Shown here piece by piece: positions 1 to 12,299 of a stretch of 64,000 bases of DNA. Both the position numbers and the translations under genes were made by a program. Source of the DNA: Populus alba (lineage: Eukaryota; Streptophyta; Magnoliopsida; Malpighiales; Salicaceae); NCBI RefSeq assembly GCF_005239225.2, contig NC_133287.1, positions 291,493 to 355,492 of the forward strand, written 5' to 3'. Every line of letters begins with the position of its first letter. The stretch's first letter is position 1. Under the pieces are notes generated by a model that saw only the letters and a list, made by a program, of their open reading frames with translations, had not been told where the DNA came from and did not search any database.

Positions 1-845
1 TTCCTGGTCATGGAGGAATTACAGATAGAATGGATTGCCAGGTAAGATATAATGAAGTTTTAATTGTTTATACAAATGGTAGTTTGTTTATCTGGGAGCT
101 CTTCTCACCCTCCATGTTACACTCATTGAACAATTGACTAGCAATGCCCAAAAAAACAACATTAGTTTGCTTGCTGCATAATTGTAGCAGCTTTAACAAC
201 ATATAAATGGCTACTGATTCTATGGAGCCATGCATCCATGTACATCGTCTTCATATTTAAAAATCATTTGATCTGATAATATATGGATATACTCATGGGA
301 TATGATTACTTGGAACCTTGATTTAGACCAAAAGTTGTACTTTTTCCATAAACAGAGAGATACTAAATAGCAGAGATCACTTCTCAACCAAGAACTGCAA
401 AATTCAAGGTGTTGTAAGTTTATTGAAGAGTAGATGCCTGTTCTCTACTTTTTGTTTATCTATCGAGGCAGAAAATAAAACATGTAAATCAATAGAGTGT
501 ACTTTAAGTTCAGTGTTGGTGTGCCATACATGCCACAGCCACACATGTTTTCTTATCTGATTAATTTGATACTTTGGTATAGATGGTGATGGCCGTGTTT
601 GCATACATCTATCATCAATCATTTGTTGTACCTCAAAGCGTCTCTGTTGATATGCTCATGGAACAGGTGAACTTCTAAAAGTTGTTCATATTATTGGTTC
701 ATATTTCTGTATATGTTCTTGTAGATCAATGAATATCTGTGTGCACTGTGTTACTGTGTTTTAGATACTGAGAAGCCTCCCATACGAGGAGCAGTATACT
801 CTGTACACGAGGCTTGCGGAATTGATCCGAGGAAGGCCGACTTGA
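1..845 (+). CDS. Phosphatidate cytidylyltransferase (CDP-diacylglycerol synthase), 3' end only
   Basis: Makes CDP-diacylglycerol from phosphatidate and CTP, the precursor of phosphatidylinositol and phosphatidylglycerol, in the ER membrane. Only the C-terminus is in the window. Exons are 1-41 (codons start at base 3), 583-666 and 765-845, all joined in phase 0 with GT/AG borders; the stop is TGA at 843. The first exon reads [13 protein letters not shown], the family signature region (G-D-x(2)-PGHGG-x-DR-x-DC), where the Asp residues bind metal and CTP. The next exon encodes the last membrane stretch ([14 protein letters not shown]), and the tail ends [15 protein letters not shown]. This tail is typical of the eukaryotic ER forms (Arabidopsis CDS1-3), not the plastid forms. 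The exact paralogue cannot be told. The 3' UTR probably runs to about 1030. Confidence 0.93.
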
Positions 846-2543
846 CATCATTAGATTTGCATAGCCTGCATCCATAGCATGCTTTAACTCCTGCCAGCAT
901 GTTTCGTACAAGGTGGCCTTGCACTGAAAGGAAGAAATGTTTGTATATGGTGTCATCTTTCCTATTTCCGGTGGACACATTCTTTAGGACATGCACTCTG
1001 TATAGTTTTAGCAGATTATTATGCAGTAACACTTAGGGATGGCAACGGATATTAAGGGGTCGAGTTTTCACTATATTTATATCCTATTCATTACTTATCA
1101 GGTAAGAATTTTAGATATTTAATACCTGATAGGGTATTTTTTTGGGTATTCATTGCTTGAGTACTATTTATTATTTCTTATAAAATAAAATAATATATAT
1201 TTAAAGAATATAAATAATCACACATGTATATGTATGTAAATAATATGTATATGATATCCATTCATTTGGGCTGGTTTAGACAGTATTTATCGGGTTTGTG
1301 TTAAATTGTCGTCCGGAAACAAAATGAAATGTATTGGTGCTGCTGCTTCTTCTCAGCGGAACAGACAGCTCCTACTTTTCTACCAAGACGAAGGAGGTGC
1401 TGATGGTGTTTTGAGGCAGCTTTCATAGAAGCCTGGAGATACGACTTTGTTGAAGTCAAATTTACAGTGCACCATGAATCTGTTAACGCACTTCAAATGA
1501 AGTTAACAGAATTGCAATTGTCCATAACATCTTGGATGCCTGATGAGTTGATGATGTTAATGCGAGTTGTGACTTTTCAGAACATCCTTGAAAATAATAT
1601 GAGCAGGCCATGATTTTACATCGTATGATTTTTCACTCTTTTACATTTGGTTGACTGCCACCGAGTAGTCGGAAAGCATACTTTTTGTTGCCTCTGGCGC
1701 TCCAAGATGCGTGGTGAGGACAGCACAATCTCACAATCCACACCACCGTCTTCATTACCCGAGTGCAGAGCTAAACATTGCGAGGATAAGAACTACAAAG
1801 AAAATAAAAGAAGACGCTAGGCCTTCATAATCTTCAGCATTTTTGTTAGTTGAAACATGATTGTCTTCCATGCATCACCACCCAAAATTAAGATAATATT
1901 GAATGCCTTGTGTCGGCAGCAGACTATTTGTTTGATTGATAAAGCATGCCGTCCTCGCGCTTTTCTGCTGAAATATTGACGGATTGCCTTCTTCCTACTC
2001 CAAGGCAAACAAAGGAAGCAGAAAAAATCACCCGTTTTCCTTCAATGGAAAACAGCTCTAACCGAGCTCACTATCAAAACTCACATCGCCAACCACCTCA
2101 GTAGTGCCGCCATAGGAGAAGTTTTACTTGGAAGGAAAAAGGATCACACAGGAACAATGATCAGGGTGATTCATGATTAAGTTCACAACTTTCCAATCAG
2201 AAACGAGTCAAGTCCCTCAAAAGGAACGGGCAAAGTCAAGACTCTTTTAACCAAAATTCATGATTTCTCACGAGTTCAAAACAAATTCATCACAGTATTG
2301 TAGGTTTCTAGGACAGAAAAGGAAGCTATCAAAACCCAAACAATCTAACCTGAAACTTCCAGCAAAGCATACAAGTATTGTACATATTCTACTCAAACAA
2401 GAAAGATTTTCATGTTTGATTTGTATCCACCAGGTCCGTTTAGTTGAGCACAATAGTGAATGATCCTTGCTTTCTTGTCTGCCAAAACTCCCAAGTGCCT
2501 CAAACAATGAGCAAAAACTAATAATTTCATTGTTTCACTTCTT
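846..2543. other. Convergent intergenic region; 3' UTR and one unassigned open stretch
   Basis: Lies between two genes that point at each other. The first 200 bases are probably the CDP-DAG synthase 3' UTR. Bases 1040-1300 are AT-rich. On the + strand about 1408-1610 is open and protein-like (short pieces such as EAWRYDFVEV and MPDELMMLMR), but it has no start, no clear splice sites and no family I recognise. I do not call it a gene. Confidence 0.4.
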
Positions 2544-4630
2544 TTATTGAGCCTTCGGTTTCTCAATCTTCACATATGGAAGAACGCCCATAAAATGGAC
2601 CACTTTGGGGGACCATCCCCGTTGCTGAGCACGGCAGAACATCAAGAACGTGTTTGCAAAGTATGAATTAAAACCCATAAAGACATGCCACAAAGCATGA
2701 CCTTGTGGGTTTATGGGCCAACTTGATATCTCCTTGCAGAAAATACGATCAAAAAGCCAACACAAAGTACCAATGAGAAGGGTAGCCACATACATCTTTG
2801 CAAGCCGCTTAGCAGAGACATCCTGTGTATAAATGTAGTACTTGTACATTCGAGGGATGCAGAGGAGGCAGAGGATCGCATAATGCACCTTGAAGCCAAT
2901 TCCAAAACGCACCACTGAATGGACAGCAGCAAAAACAGCACCATACAGAAAGAGGAAGGTCGGCATTGTACTGCGATAATGCCAATCCGGTGAGTGGAGG
3001 ATGTACATATATAGGAGCATTTCCCATACCATGGGGGTTTCATCACTCTGTTGTTGCCTGGAAATAAATTTCAACCATCATCTTCAAGCGTGAATCTCAA
3101 CAATAAAAAACATTCATGGAAGTTCAGCATACTCACTCCATATAGGTAAGCCTAAATAAGTAGAGAGAGATAGAGAGAGAGAGAGAGAGATCTTGTTGAT
3201 TGAGGGGTGCCATTTCTAAGTGTCAGTGGATTGTATTTCGACAAGAATACGAATGTATTGCCTTAAGCCTGCAGCAATGGTGGATGTACAAGAAAATACA
3301 TCATGAAGCTGAGCCGTTTTTATCTTTTCAGGCATGCAGAACTCTTTTAACCAGACATGTATACTATTGAGAAACCTATCTGTTGGATGACTTCCAAATG
3401 CTTCCATGTGGACTTGAGGCTGAAGTAAAAACAGATCTTTCCACCTACTCTCTTTCGCTCCCTGAAGTCAATTCCTAATATGAACCCTGTGCCACTCTAT
3501 TCATATCTGTAACCCATGTAAGAAGGATGATCAGATTTTCACACATCCCGAAAAATTCCCTTATCTGACATTCCTAATCATGTACCTTTTTGGGCATTGA
3601 GCCATCCAACATTCAATGCCTTTAAATGAGCGAGGGTGGGATAGGAGTTGACTCCAGGATGTAGAAAATAACACAAACATGGAATCTAAATCAACTTTTT
3701 GAAGAAAAAAGATATCATCTTTTCTAATAACCGCTGAAAGAAAGCAGCGATGCAATTTTGAATTTCCTTGCCTTCAGAGGGCAGAATAAGAAGTTTGCAC
3801 TGTGATGTAACACAAACATTTCTCACAGGATAAGTCATACAAAAGTTCACAACCATTATGGCTCCACGAGCTCAGCCTATTTAAATGTTTTCTCCACAAC
3901 CTACGCACCAGCAACCCTACTTATGTATACAAATGATAATCACTCACATCAATCTTTTTAGAGCACACCATAGATACAGAACCAGGAAGGAACCTATCCC
4001 AAATGAAAGGCAAGAGCAGTGGTTCAAACTGAATCTAATGACCATCTACCGATGATGATGATGATTTGTGATAAGGACAATTTATTTGTGACTTGAAGAC
4101 AAAAGAGTAGTAACTGAGCTGCCTGATAAAGACCGCATTGCCAATGCAAACCAACAGAAAATTCAAACTAAAGGAGTTTTATTTAGTTGGGAAATTCAGA
4201 ATAAATTATCACAACTGCCAGCATATGATGCATTCTATTCAAATTTTCATTCATCAAGCTATCAGGTGTTCTACCAGCAAACATGAGAGAACTATCTATA
4301 GATAAAAAATTGTTGAATAAGATATCATCGGTGTAAAAGATGAAGGGGAAAAAAAACAGAGAGTAATGCTTACACATGTTGCAAAGTGGCGTGGAAAATC
4401 ATGCTTCCAATAGCAAGTATCATGTTAGATATGTGGAGAACACTAAATCTCTTCTCAAACCGCTGCCTTAATGCGTTTATAAGGCCAATGAGTGCCAAAA
4501 GAATGCATGGTATATTAGAAAGGGTGTTGTAGAATTCGGCAATATAAGAAGAATATGCATAATTCTTCTCACAGCACTCGGTTGTAGACGTGACAGGACC
4601 CCAGAAGCTCGATATTCCTCCCTCGGCCAT
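2544..4630 (-). CDS. ACER: Alkaline (phyto)ceramidase, ACER family
   Basis: Hydrolyses ceramide or phytoceramide to a sphingoid base and a fatty acid in ER/Golgi membranes. Two coding exons, 4630-4374 and 3057-2544, are joined in phase 2 with a GT-AG intron and give 256 aa, about the usual length for plant ACERs. Ligands of the CREST metalloenzyme fold are visible. His80 lies in FHATL, and His206 and His210 lie in HALWH, the three zinc positions known from human ACER3. The N-terminal acidic stretch TECCEKNY with Glu32 (IAEF) matches the calcium site. Several hydrophobic segments fit a seven-pass membrane protein. The 5' UTR may hold an intron (donor near 5106, acceptor near 4714). The next gene downstream is convergent. 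Confidence 0.95.
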
Positions 4631-5569
4631 TCTCGCTGAAGTATGCTTAAACTTTGAAAAGATTGGACAAATTCTCTAATCTCAGTAGGGTGTAAACAGA
4701 ATAGATCAAGTATCTGCAGATTCAGCAACCCAAAAATCCAGTTAGACAACGTAACAATGTAGAAGATTATTCATGAAGAAATCGAGAGCACGGCCGAACA
4801 ATCGCGGGTTTTTCTTTTTCGTTTTGTTCATGTAAAAAATTCATTTAATTTGCGCTCGAAATGTGAAAAAGCGTGCATCTTTGCCGTGCAAAGGTGAAGA
4901 AAACAGGCAGGAGCTCAGGGCTCGTAGTAATATACAAACAGGAAGAGATGAGATAGAGCTGGGGTTGAGCCCAACTCCAATGATGATCAAACCTAGTAAA
5001 TAAATAATCAAGATTTAAGAAAAACAACGACAAGATCCAATCCAACCCATCCCTCGTAATAATTTACTTTTAACAAGAATGAATGAATCAAGGAAGCAAG
5101 ATTTACCTTGAGGTAGTTGAAATAAAAAAAGAGGATGTGGTGATGAAATTGATTGTCTGTGGTGGGCTTAAGAATACATGTCCCCGTCTCCGTCTCTGTC
5201 TGAAATGAAAGCTAACAGACAAATAACTTAATTAATTAATAAGCTGGGGAAGAAAGCGGGGCAGGGAAGAGGAGGAGGAAGGCAGGAGAGGAGAGGAGAT
5301 TCTGTTTTCGGCATTTCGAGAGGCAAGGCAGCAGCTGCAGCACGCACGATCCAAAGAACCAGAGAAGCATTAAACTCTTTCCTCTTTTTTAATTTAGCGA
5401 GGCTACTTTTGACTTTTTCTCGATTGCTTTCGTCGTCGTAGTCGACGCGTTCGTTCTTCCCTCTATGTTCTGCGAGTCAAAAATCAAAAGTGGCCTCTCT
5501 CTCTCTCTTGATGCTGATGCTTTACAGCTTTTAGTCGGCAAGTTCCCGGGCCTCCATATCATGCAGCAT

Positions 5570-5654
5570 CCCATTTAACACCCCAGCGCAAGCCCATTTA
5601 ACACCCCAGCTCAAGCCCATTTAATCTAACACCCCAGCTCAAGCCCATTTAACA
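5570..5654. repeat. Short tandem repeat, CCCATTTAACACCCCAGCTCAAG-type units
   Basis: Three near-identical units of 23, 23 and 29 bases, then the start of a fourth. The third unit has a small insertion (AATCT). It lies upstream of the ceramidase gene. Function unknown. Confidence 0.85.
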
Positions 5655-6118
5655 CTTCTCTGCCCTAACATCTTGGGTCAGAATTTACCATTAAATTAAG
5701 GTGAAGTCACCGAGCATTAAAATTGAAGCCGAAAGCTTTTTTCTTTTCTTTTCTATTTAATGTTTTTTCAAACCAAATATATTTTTAAATCGCATCTAAA
5801 TGTACTGCCAGATGCAAAATAATAGGTGAGGAGAGTCTCCCGTAAAAAGGTTTTGTTGTGTGACAAACTAACTAACTATGTATGTATGTATGTATGCATG
5901 CATGTATTAGACAAACGTGTTCCTTTTCCATTCAAAATTCGCAACATAAGCATCGATCGGGCAAATTCTTGATTCTCTAATGGGATAATTAATCAGGACA
6001 AGGTTAGTGTTCTTCTCTAATGCATCTATTCCAGATCACGGTCTGGTTAAGTTACCATACTACTACTACTAAATTAATATACGTAGCTTTGTATTTATTT
6101 ATTAATTAATATTCTTTT

Positions 6119-6122
6119 ATAT

Positions 6123-6155
<33 letters not shown>
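6119..6155. repeat. AT dinucleotide microsatellite
   Basis: (TA)n run with a single interruption. It is likely to be length-polymorphic. Confidence 0.9.
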
Positions 6156-7259
6156 GATGGAAAGTAAATGACTTTAGGAAACCTCAGTTTAGTCTCAAAC
6201 AATTAATTAATTGGCTCATTGAATGTTGAGAGGAAGGGAGAGTGTGTGTGTGTGGATTAGATTCATTGAACTTGGACGTATATGTGTTGTGTGTACATAT
6301 AGACATCGTAAGAACACTTCACTTGTCTTGTCAGAAGAGCTTATTTTCCACGTCCAAGAAGATATATAGGAAATTAAGGAAAGCATGGCTGGAAAACATG
6401 TATCCTTGATCTTGACATTTATAATTTACTTATCACAATTGCTCAGCTGTAGTCCTTGTTGAGGAATCCAATCCTTGACTTCTCGAGCATTATTGGTCAT
6501 GCATGCATATCACTGATCAACCCACCTTCTTCTAATCTCTGCCATTCTCGTTAAAACATTATTAATAATCTCCCTTAATAAAAACAAAACATTAAATATT
6601 GATATGATTTCAATCTAGTTAAACAGATCTGGATAAACACCAGATTGATGCATTTAAAATTATATATTTCCAAGGTTAATAATTGAATTAGAAATAAAAA
6701 TTAAATTTAGAGATCACCTCTTCAATCTATTCTAAAGAGGTGAAATATTTTTATATTAAAACTAACTTTTTTAATATACCTATCTATGCATCTCCTCTTT
6801 ATGTATGGACTCTTATTAAAAAAGTAAAAGATAACATATAAAACATGCAATGCGTGCGTGCCAATTAGACAATGAACCTAGACCTTAAATAGTAGAGAGA
6901 TTCTTTCAAGATTAACGTAATCAAGCCCACATACACACACGGACACAGTCATCGTCATAGCTAGTCCCACACACTTCAGGCTAGCCATATCCTGCCAGTT
7001 ATATATATAATTGTCTTCACAATATCCACATCTTTGTGTCGCCCTTCCTCTCCCTTAATCTGAATCACATACTGCACTGTATCACCACATCTTGATTTAC
7101 ACCATCTTCTTCCTTAAGTTTCTGTTTAATTTCTACTGAAATCACTCTCCACACACACACATATGTAGCATCAAAAGATTGGTTTCAAGAAAGCATGCAC
7201 TAAAAGGCCAGGAGAGAATCAAGAAAAGTATATAGCAGTACTGCTTGTCCAGGAAAAAT

Positions 7260-7960
7260 ATGGCTAACACTGGCCCGGTGAGGTTCGAGAGGGTAGCTGC
7301 AGCTTTCAACGAGGCATCTCGGGTTATTAGGCTTTGCGAGAGTGGTGGGAGCGAGCACTTCTCTCCCGACAACAGTTCTGCTGATCTTGTCAATTCTTTT
7401 ATTGAAACAGAATATAGGAATCAATTTGGAGGTATTGGAGGAGATCAAAACAACAAGGGTCATCGAGATCGTCTTGAAGACTCATCGGAATATTGCTCTT
7501 ATTCTGAAAACAAAGAAAGGTTAGAGAATTTGTTGAATATCATGGATGACGTGAGAGAAAAGATTTGCAAAGAGATAGGGTTCATAGGAGAAAGATCATC
7601 CCAAAGCTTCAAGCATAGATTGATGTCTCGTTTACGTGACCGCGGCTTTGATGCTGGTGAGTGCATTTTCCCTATCTAGTATTCACAAACATATAAATAT
7701 ATGTTTTTCCTTCTCGATCTGTCTTTCTATCAATTCATTTTTTCTCTTACCTCTTATTTCTGCTAAAGGCGCGCATTTTGTGCTGTTGCAAAGAGAAAAG
7801 ACATCAAATTGATGTTATCTTACTTGTTTTTTCTCGTATCAAAACTATCAAAAAAACACCTGCAATACAAAAAAAAAAAAGATGCCTTAATTAATTTGCT
7901 TAGAAAACTTGTTTTGCTTGTTTTCTCTCATATCATACATATGATTTTTTTTTTTTTATG

Positions 7961-7997
<37 letters not shown>

Positions 7998-8689
7998 GAA
8001 TTACTTGAATATGTAAGTAAGTACAATTTTGCTCCAATGTCGGATGCCGACACTTATCTTGAATTGGTAATTTCATTTATTAACCATTTTGACCAATCAA
8101 AATTAAAATGTAGTAGCAATGTTACTTATTTGTCATCTAATTTTGTTCGCAATCGATCTGTCCTAGTAAAGGTCTTTGCAAATCACGGTGGGAGAAATTT
8201 GGGAGGCATCCAGCCGGAGATTATGAGTATGTGGATGTGAATGTTAGTGGAAATCGCTACATTGTTGAGGTGTTTTTAGCAGGAGAGTTCGAAATTGCTC
8301 GTCCCACCAGTCGTTACGCTGAATTGCTTGATGCTTTTCCCCGAGTGTACGTTGGGACGCCTGAGGATGTTAAGCAGATTGTGAGATTAATGTGCAATGC
8401 CATGAGAGAATCCATGAAAGCCGTGGGAATGCACGTGCCACCTTGGAGGAGAAATGGGTACTTGCAAGCAAAGTGGTTTGGTCATTACAAGCGGACAACA
8501 TTAAATGAAGTGTCAACTAGAACGTCGGGATCGAAGTCTGATCACGAGGGCAATCCTGCAAAACGAGCTACTGGGTTTGAGGCTTTGCCGGTCAGAGTTT
8601 TTTACTGCAGAGGTGATTTCGCGAGTAAGGGTGGACCGGGAGTTAGCCATTTGACTGCTGCATTCAGAAGCAATGGCATAGACAGGTGA
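7260..8689 (+). CDS. DUF506 family protein (PDDEXK-like, function unknown)
   Basis: Two exons, 7260-7656 and 8172-8689, join in phase 1 across a GT-AG intron and give 304 aa. I chose the ATG at 7260 because family members begin just before PVRFERVAAAF; no ATG lies upstream in frame. The N-terminal half holds the acidic family block (NIMDDVREKICKE). The C-terminal half holds the core: CKSRWEK, PAGDYEYVDV, RYIVEVFLAGEFEIARPT, then FPRVYVG and VPPWRR. The acidic positions in the VDV and EFEIARPT blocks would be the nuclease-like ones, but no activity is established for the plant family. Some Arabidopsis relatives respond to mineral or hormone signals; nothing here shows that for this gene. Confidence 0.93.
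7963..7993. repeat. AT microsatellite in the DUF506 intron
   Basis: (AT)n run inside the intron at 7657-8171, preceded by poly-T. It does not affect the exons. Confidence 0.9.
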
Positions 8690-9637
8690 TCAACTGATCA
8701 TGATCGTTGCTAATTTAATTTCCAGAAGATTGCTTTGGTAGGTAGCTACCACTAGCCAGCCAAAGGCCAAGGCCACGGGTAAATTAAGCTCTGTGTATAA
8801 TTAGGAAATAATAGCATTTGTTTCTTTGGGTTATACTTTTGATGATTTAGTTTTGTAACTACCTCCCATTTGGGAATCTTAAAGGGAGGAAGCGATGAAT
8901 ACAAAGGAAGGCACTTAAGTTTGGCGTTCTGCTAGTATTAAAAACATCCAAATTGATATCTCCATCTTCTTGAAAGCACACTGGTAACTGCTGCTGCTGC
9001 TTCAACTGTCTATAATGATAATATGAACAAGAATTTCATTTGGAAAATATGCACATAAAACAACTGAGCTTCACACTCCATATGAAATTAACATGGTTTA
9101 TATCCTCGAACAGTGTAGGACGTGTCAGAAACAAAATCCCAGATGAAATTGAAATAAAAGGCACTTCCTTTCTCAGTGAAAACGTGAAGAAAAATCAGAA
9201 TTTAAAAACCCATAAAAAATTAAAGCAGTTTTAGTTAATAAAACAAATAATTGAAACACAAAATCACGGTAAGCAATCAAATTTCAACTATTTAACCTTT
9301 ATAAGAAGAATGAATAAACACCCTATAGTCCTCCTCTTTAATGAATAAACACCCTATAGTCCTTCTTTTTTAAACAAAAAAAAAAAATACCTCATTTTCC
9401 ATACTTAAAAGTGTTTAGCAGTGTGGTAGCGGTGCCGAAATACATGTCAATGATATTTTTTTATTTTTAAAAAATTATTTTTAACATCAGCACATCAAAA
9501 CAATCCAAAAAATACAAACAAAACTTAATTTTAACAAAAAAAAATAATAATAATAATAATAAATTTGGGCACAACACCGAACTCAATTTTACTCCGCTTC
9601 CTTCTCTTTTATACTCGGTATAAACCATCTATCATGT
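8690..9637. other. 3' UTR and intergenic DNA with a decayed MITE
   Basis: The first 250 bases are a likely 3' UTR. No gene seen beyond that. The end holds a repeat remnant at 9410-9600, listed separately. Confidence 0.5.
9410..9600. repeat. Decayed MITE remnant, same family as 12956-13160 (opposite orientation)
   Basis: Carries GTGTGGTAGCGGT and the core CATCAGCACATCAAAACAATCC, the reverse complements of blocks in the complete element at 12956-13160. The terminal CAAACACCC is eroded. Confidence 0.6.
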
Positions 9638-9640
9638 TAA

Positions 9641-10692
9641 GGCCTTGTTTGTTTCCCGGAAAGTAGTTTCCGGGAAACCATTTTCCAAACTTTCCTGTGT
9701 TTGTTTGTCATTAGAAAAATTGGTCAACGGAAAACAATTTCCGGTCAGCGGAAAACACTTTCTAGTCAACGGAAAACACTTTCCAGTCAACGGAAAACAC
9801 TTTCCAGTCAATTTTAGTAAAAAAAAAAATTGACTTGGTTTTCAGGAAAGTGTTTTCCTTTTAGCTATGTTTGTTTTCCGGAAAGTGATTTCCGGGAAAG
9901 CACTTTCCAAACTTTCTTGTGTTTGTTTGCCAGTAGGAAAGTTGGTCAATGGAAAACACTTTCCAGTAAAAGGAAAATTTGGCTTGGTTTTCAGGAAAGT
10001 GTTTTCCTGAAAAATTTGAGGGGAAAACACTTTCCGGAAGTTGTGAAAAATTTAGAAATGTCATTATTTGCTGATTATATCAAATTTGATCCTCAAACTT
10101 TTAATTGCTATATATATTTGTTTTGAATATTTATTTTTCAATTTCATCTCTTAAAATTTTATTTTTATATTAACTTTGGTCTTTATTTTTATAATTGCTA
10201 TTTGCTTTTTTCTTATCATTTTTTTATTGAAATTTTTTATTTATCAAATTTGATCCTCATTCTTTTGATTGTTACTTATTTTATTTGAAATAATTTATGA
10301 AATGTTGATTATTATTATTTTAATTTTTTCATTTTTCATTTTTCTTTAATTTTTTAGATTTGATCCCTATTATTTTGATTATTATTTGTTTTACTTGAGA
10401 TAATTTATGAAATTATATATTTTTTTTCAATTTCATTCCCATTCAACTTTTTAATTTGTAAGATTTGTTCCTCATTATTTTAATAAACTTAAGAAAAAAT
10501 AAAATATTAATAAGTTATTTTCCAGCTCATTTTCCATGACATAACCAAACACTGGAAAATGTTTTCCAGTTCATTTTTCATAACACTACCAAACATCGGA
10601 AAATACTTTCCCGGAATTCACTTTCCAGGAATTCACTTTCCCCGGAATTCACTTTCCAAAAGGAATTCACTTTCCTGCAAACAAACGGAGCC
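9641..10692. mobile_element. Tourist/Harbinger-type non-autonomous DNA transposon, copy 1
   Basis: 1052 bp flanked by TAA on both sides (9638-9640 and 10693-10695), the 3-bp target duplication of PIF/Harbinger elements. The ends are inverted repeats: GGCCTTGTTTGTTT on the left, and the reverse complement of the right end reads GGCTCCGTTTGTTT. The left arm has four 21-bp units (GTCAACGGAAAACACTTTCCA type, 9723-9806). A second copy of the arm follows at about 9866-10020. The centre is AT-rich and non-coding. The right arm repeats GAATTCACTTTCC. Short open frames here are by-products of the 21-bp repeat. No transposase. A near-identical inverted copy lies at 35649-36696. Confidence 0.9.
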
Positions 10693-10695
10693 TAA

Positions 10696-12299
10696 GTAAA
10701 CAACTTCTTCCCCCTCCCTTCCCTGATGAACCAATCGACAACAATCTCGTGTCGACTCTAACATCAAAAAACAACCCCCACTTTCCTAAAGCTCCCTTTA
10801 CTGGCTCTACTCCCTTTGCTTCCCTGCAAACAGAAAGAGGACGGGAAGGGAAGGGAAGAGTAAAAGAGGGATAGGGGTTTCATTTTTCAAGAGCAGCCCC
10901 CTCTGCTCTGAATAAAAAGAAGGAAAAGGCAAAAAAAAAAAAAAAAAAAAACAGAGAGGTGATTCTAGACGGCTCAACACCAAATTTGAGGTAGAGGGAA
11001 AAAAAAGACTCGTAAACAAAAGTGGGAAAAACAGTGTTGTGTGAGTGCGTATACAGTGTTTTTCCCACACCAATTGGTTTTTTTTTTTGGTAATGTAAGC
11101 TGCAATTATAACTGTTACGGAAGTGAAAATTAAGCAGCAGGTTAGAAAGGCAAACATCTGTGGCTCTTGTCTATCGCTTGACTCTTTCTTTCTTCGATCA
11201 GTCCTTTTTCCCAACCCTCGGGAGCTAGGAGTCCAGCTAAAGCAGATGAATATTCAGGGGTTAACAGACAGTAAGGGTGAAATTCGGTGGAGGCTGTTGA
11301 TTAGCTCGCAGTTGGGCGGTAGAGGCACGGCCAAGAGTTTCAGTTGACCGAGTCGGAGTGGATCCATAACCACCTAGGCACCTATGGCAAAGACAGTGGC
11401 ATACTTTCCAAGTCGAGAGCTAGCATTGGAGGCAAAGGTTAAGAGGTGGATTAAGCTCCAGTTTCACTTTTAATGACGATCGACTGTTGGAGATTATTTT
11501 GCCAGCAAGGTTGGATTGAAAGAAAGCCACTTTTTAATGTTGTCTTCAGAGAATTGCTTGCCATGGTACCACAACCTTCCACTAGGCAAAGGCCGAGGGC
11601 TTTAGTAAAAGCTTGTCCGCGTGCTTTCGCTTATAGGAAAATACTTGCATTTTTTTTCTTCCAATAAAGACGATCCAAACGACAGATAAATAAGAAACAA
11701 GATGATGTTTTAAAATCTAAAATACATAATTAATATGTTAAAGTATTTCAATTTTTTCTTAATCCAAAAAACTTGAAGGTTTTGAATACCTGTTAAAAAC
11801 AGATTTTATCTGAGAAATTTAAAGATCATTTAATAATAAAGTCAATATTTATATAAAAAAATATATTAAATAATTTAAAACAATAAATAATTTTAAAAAA
11901 TCTTATATTTCAAAGACAAAAATGTTTATTTTTTATGTTTAAGTTCAATAATACTTTGAAATTTTTGTATATTTGTTTTAGAAAAAAAATATATTTACGT
12001 GTGTTTTACTTGGATGGTTCAGATTGTATTTATACTCTCTAAATCTTATTATTTCCATAAAAAAGAAAAGCCAGAAAGTCTCGTACTTTCAATGACATTA
12101 ATAAAAGGAAAAAAAATTTACATATTATTAATGAGATTGCACGCACAGGATCCCTTAAAAAGATCTTATTCACACTTATAAGTATAGAGAAATCATTATT
12201 TTACTATATACAATTATTTTAGATTGGGAGATAAGACAATTTATCATGTCTTTAATATTTATATTGTAAATGATCATCTAGAATCGAGCATAAAACCTT
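10696..12299. other. Intergenic, no gene recognised
   Basis: Contains A- and T-runs and purine-rich stretches. At 11120-11660 base composition is more balanced, with short open frames, but none matches a family I know. From 11700 the DNA is strongly AT-rich. Confidence 0.4.

Larger units (their letters stand above)
4631..7259. other. Divergent promoter region between the ACER and DUF506 genes
   Basis: No coding sequence supported. Near 4631-5390 is the probable 5' leader and promoter of the ceramidase gene, with purine-rich GGAGAGGAG runs at 5262-5300 (+ strand). The centre is AT-rich with microsatellites. At about 7000-7012 a TATATATAA stretch lies about 250 bases before the ATG of the next gene and could be its TATA box. 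That is a guess from position. Confidence 0.4.

Noticed and set aside
7992..8240. Open frame of 82 codons between DUF506 exons
   Set aside because: It lies mostly in the intron, starts in a TA microsatellite and ends by overlapping exon 2 in the wrong frame.
9645..10126. Open frames rich in VNGKHFP-like repeats
   Set aside because: They are translations of the 21-bp repeat inside the Harbinger-type element; the same appears in the inverted copy. No protein family.
10807..11214. 135-codon frame on the - strand
   Set aside because: Phe/Leu-rich translation of purine runs; no family, no splice logic.
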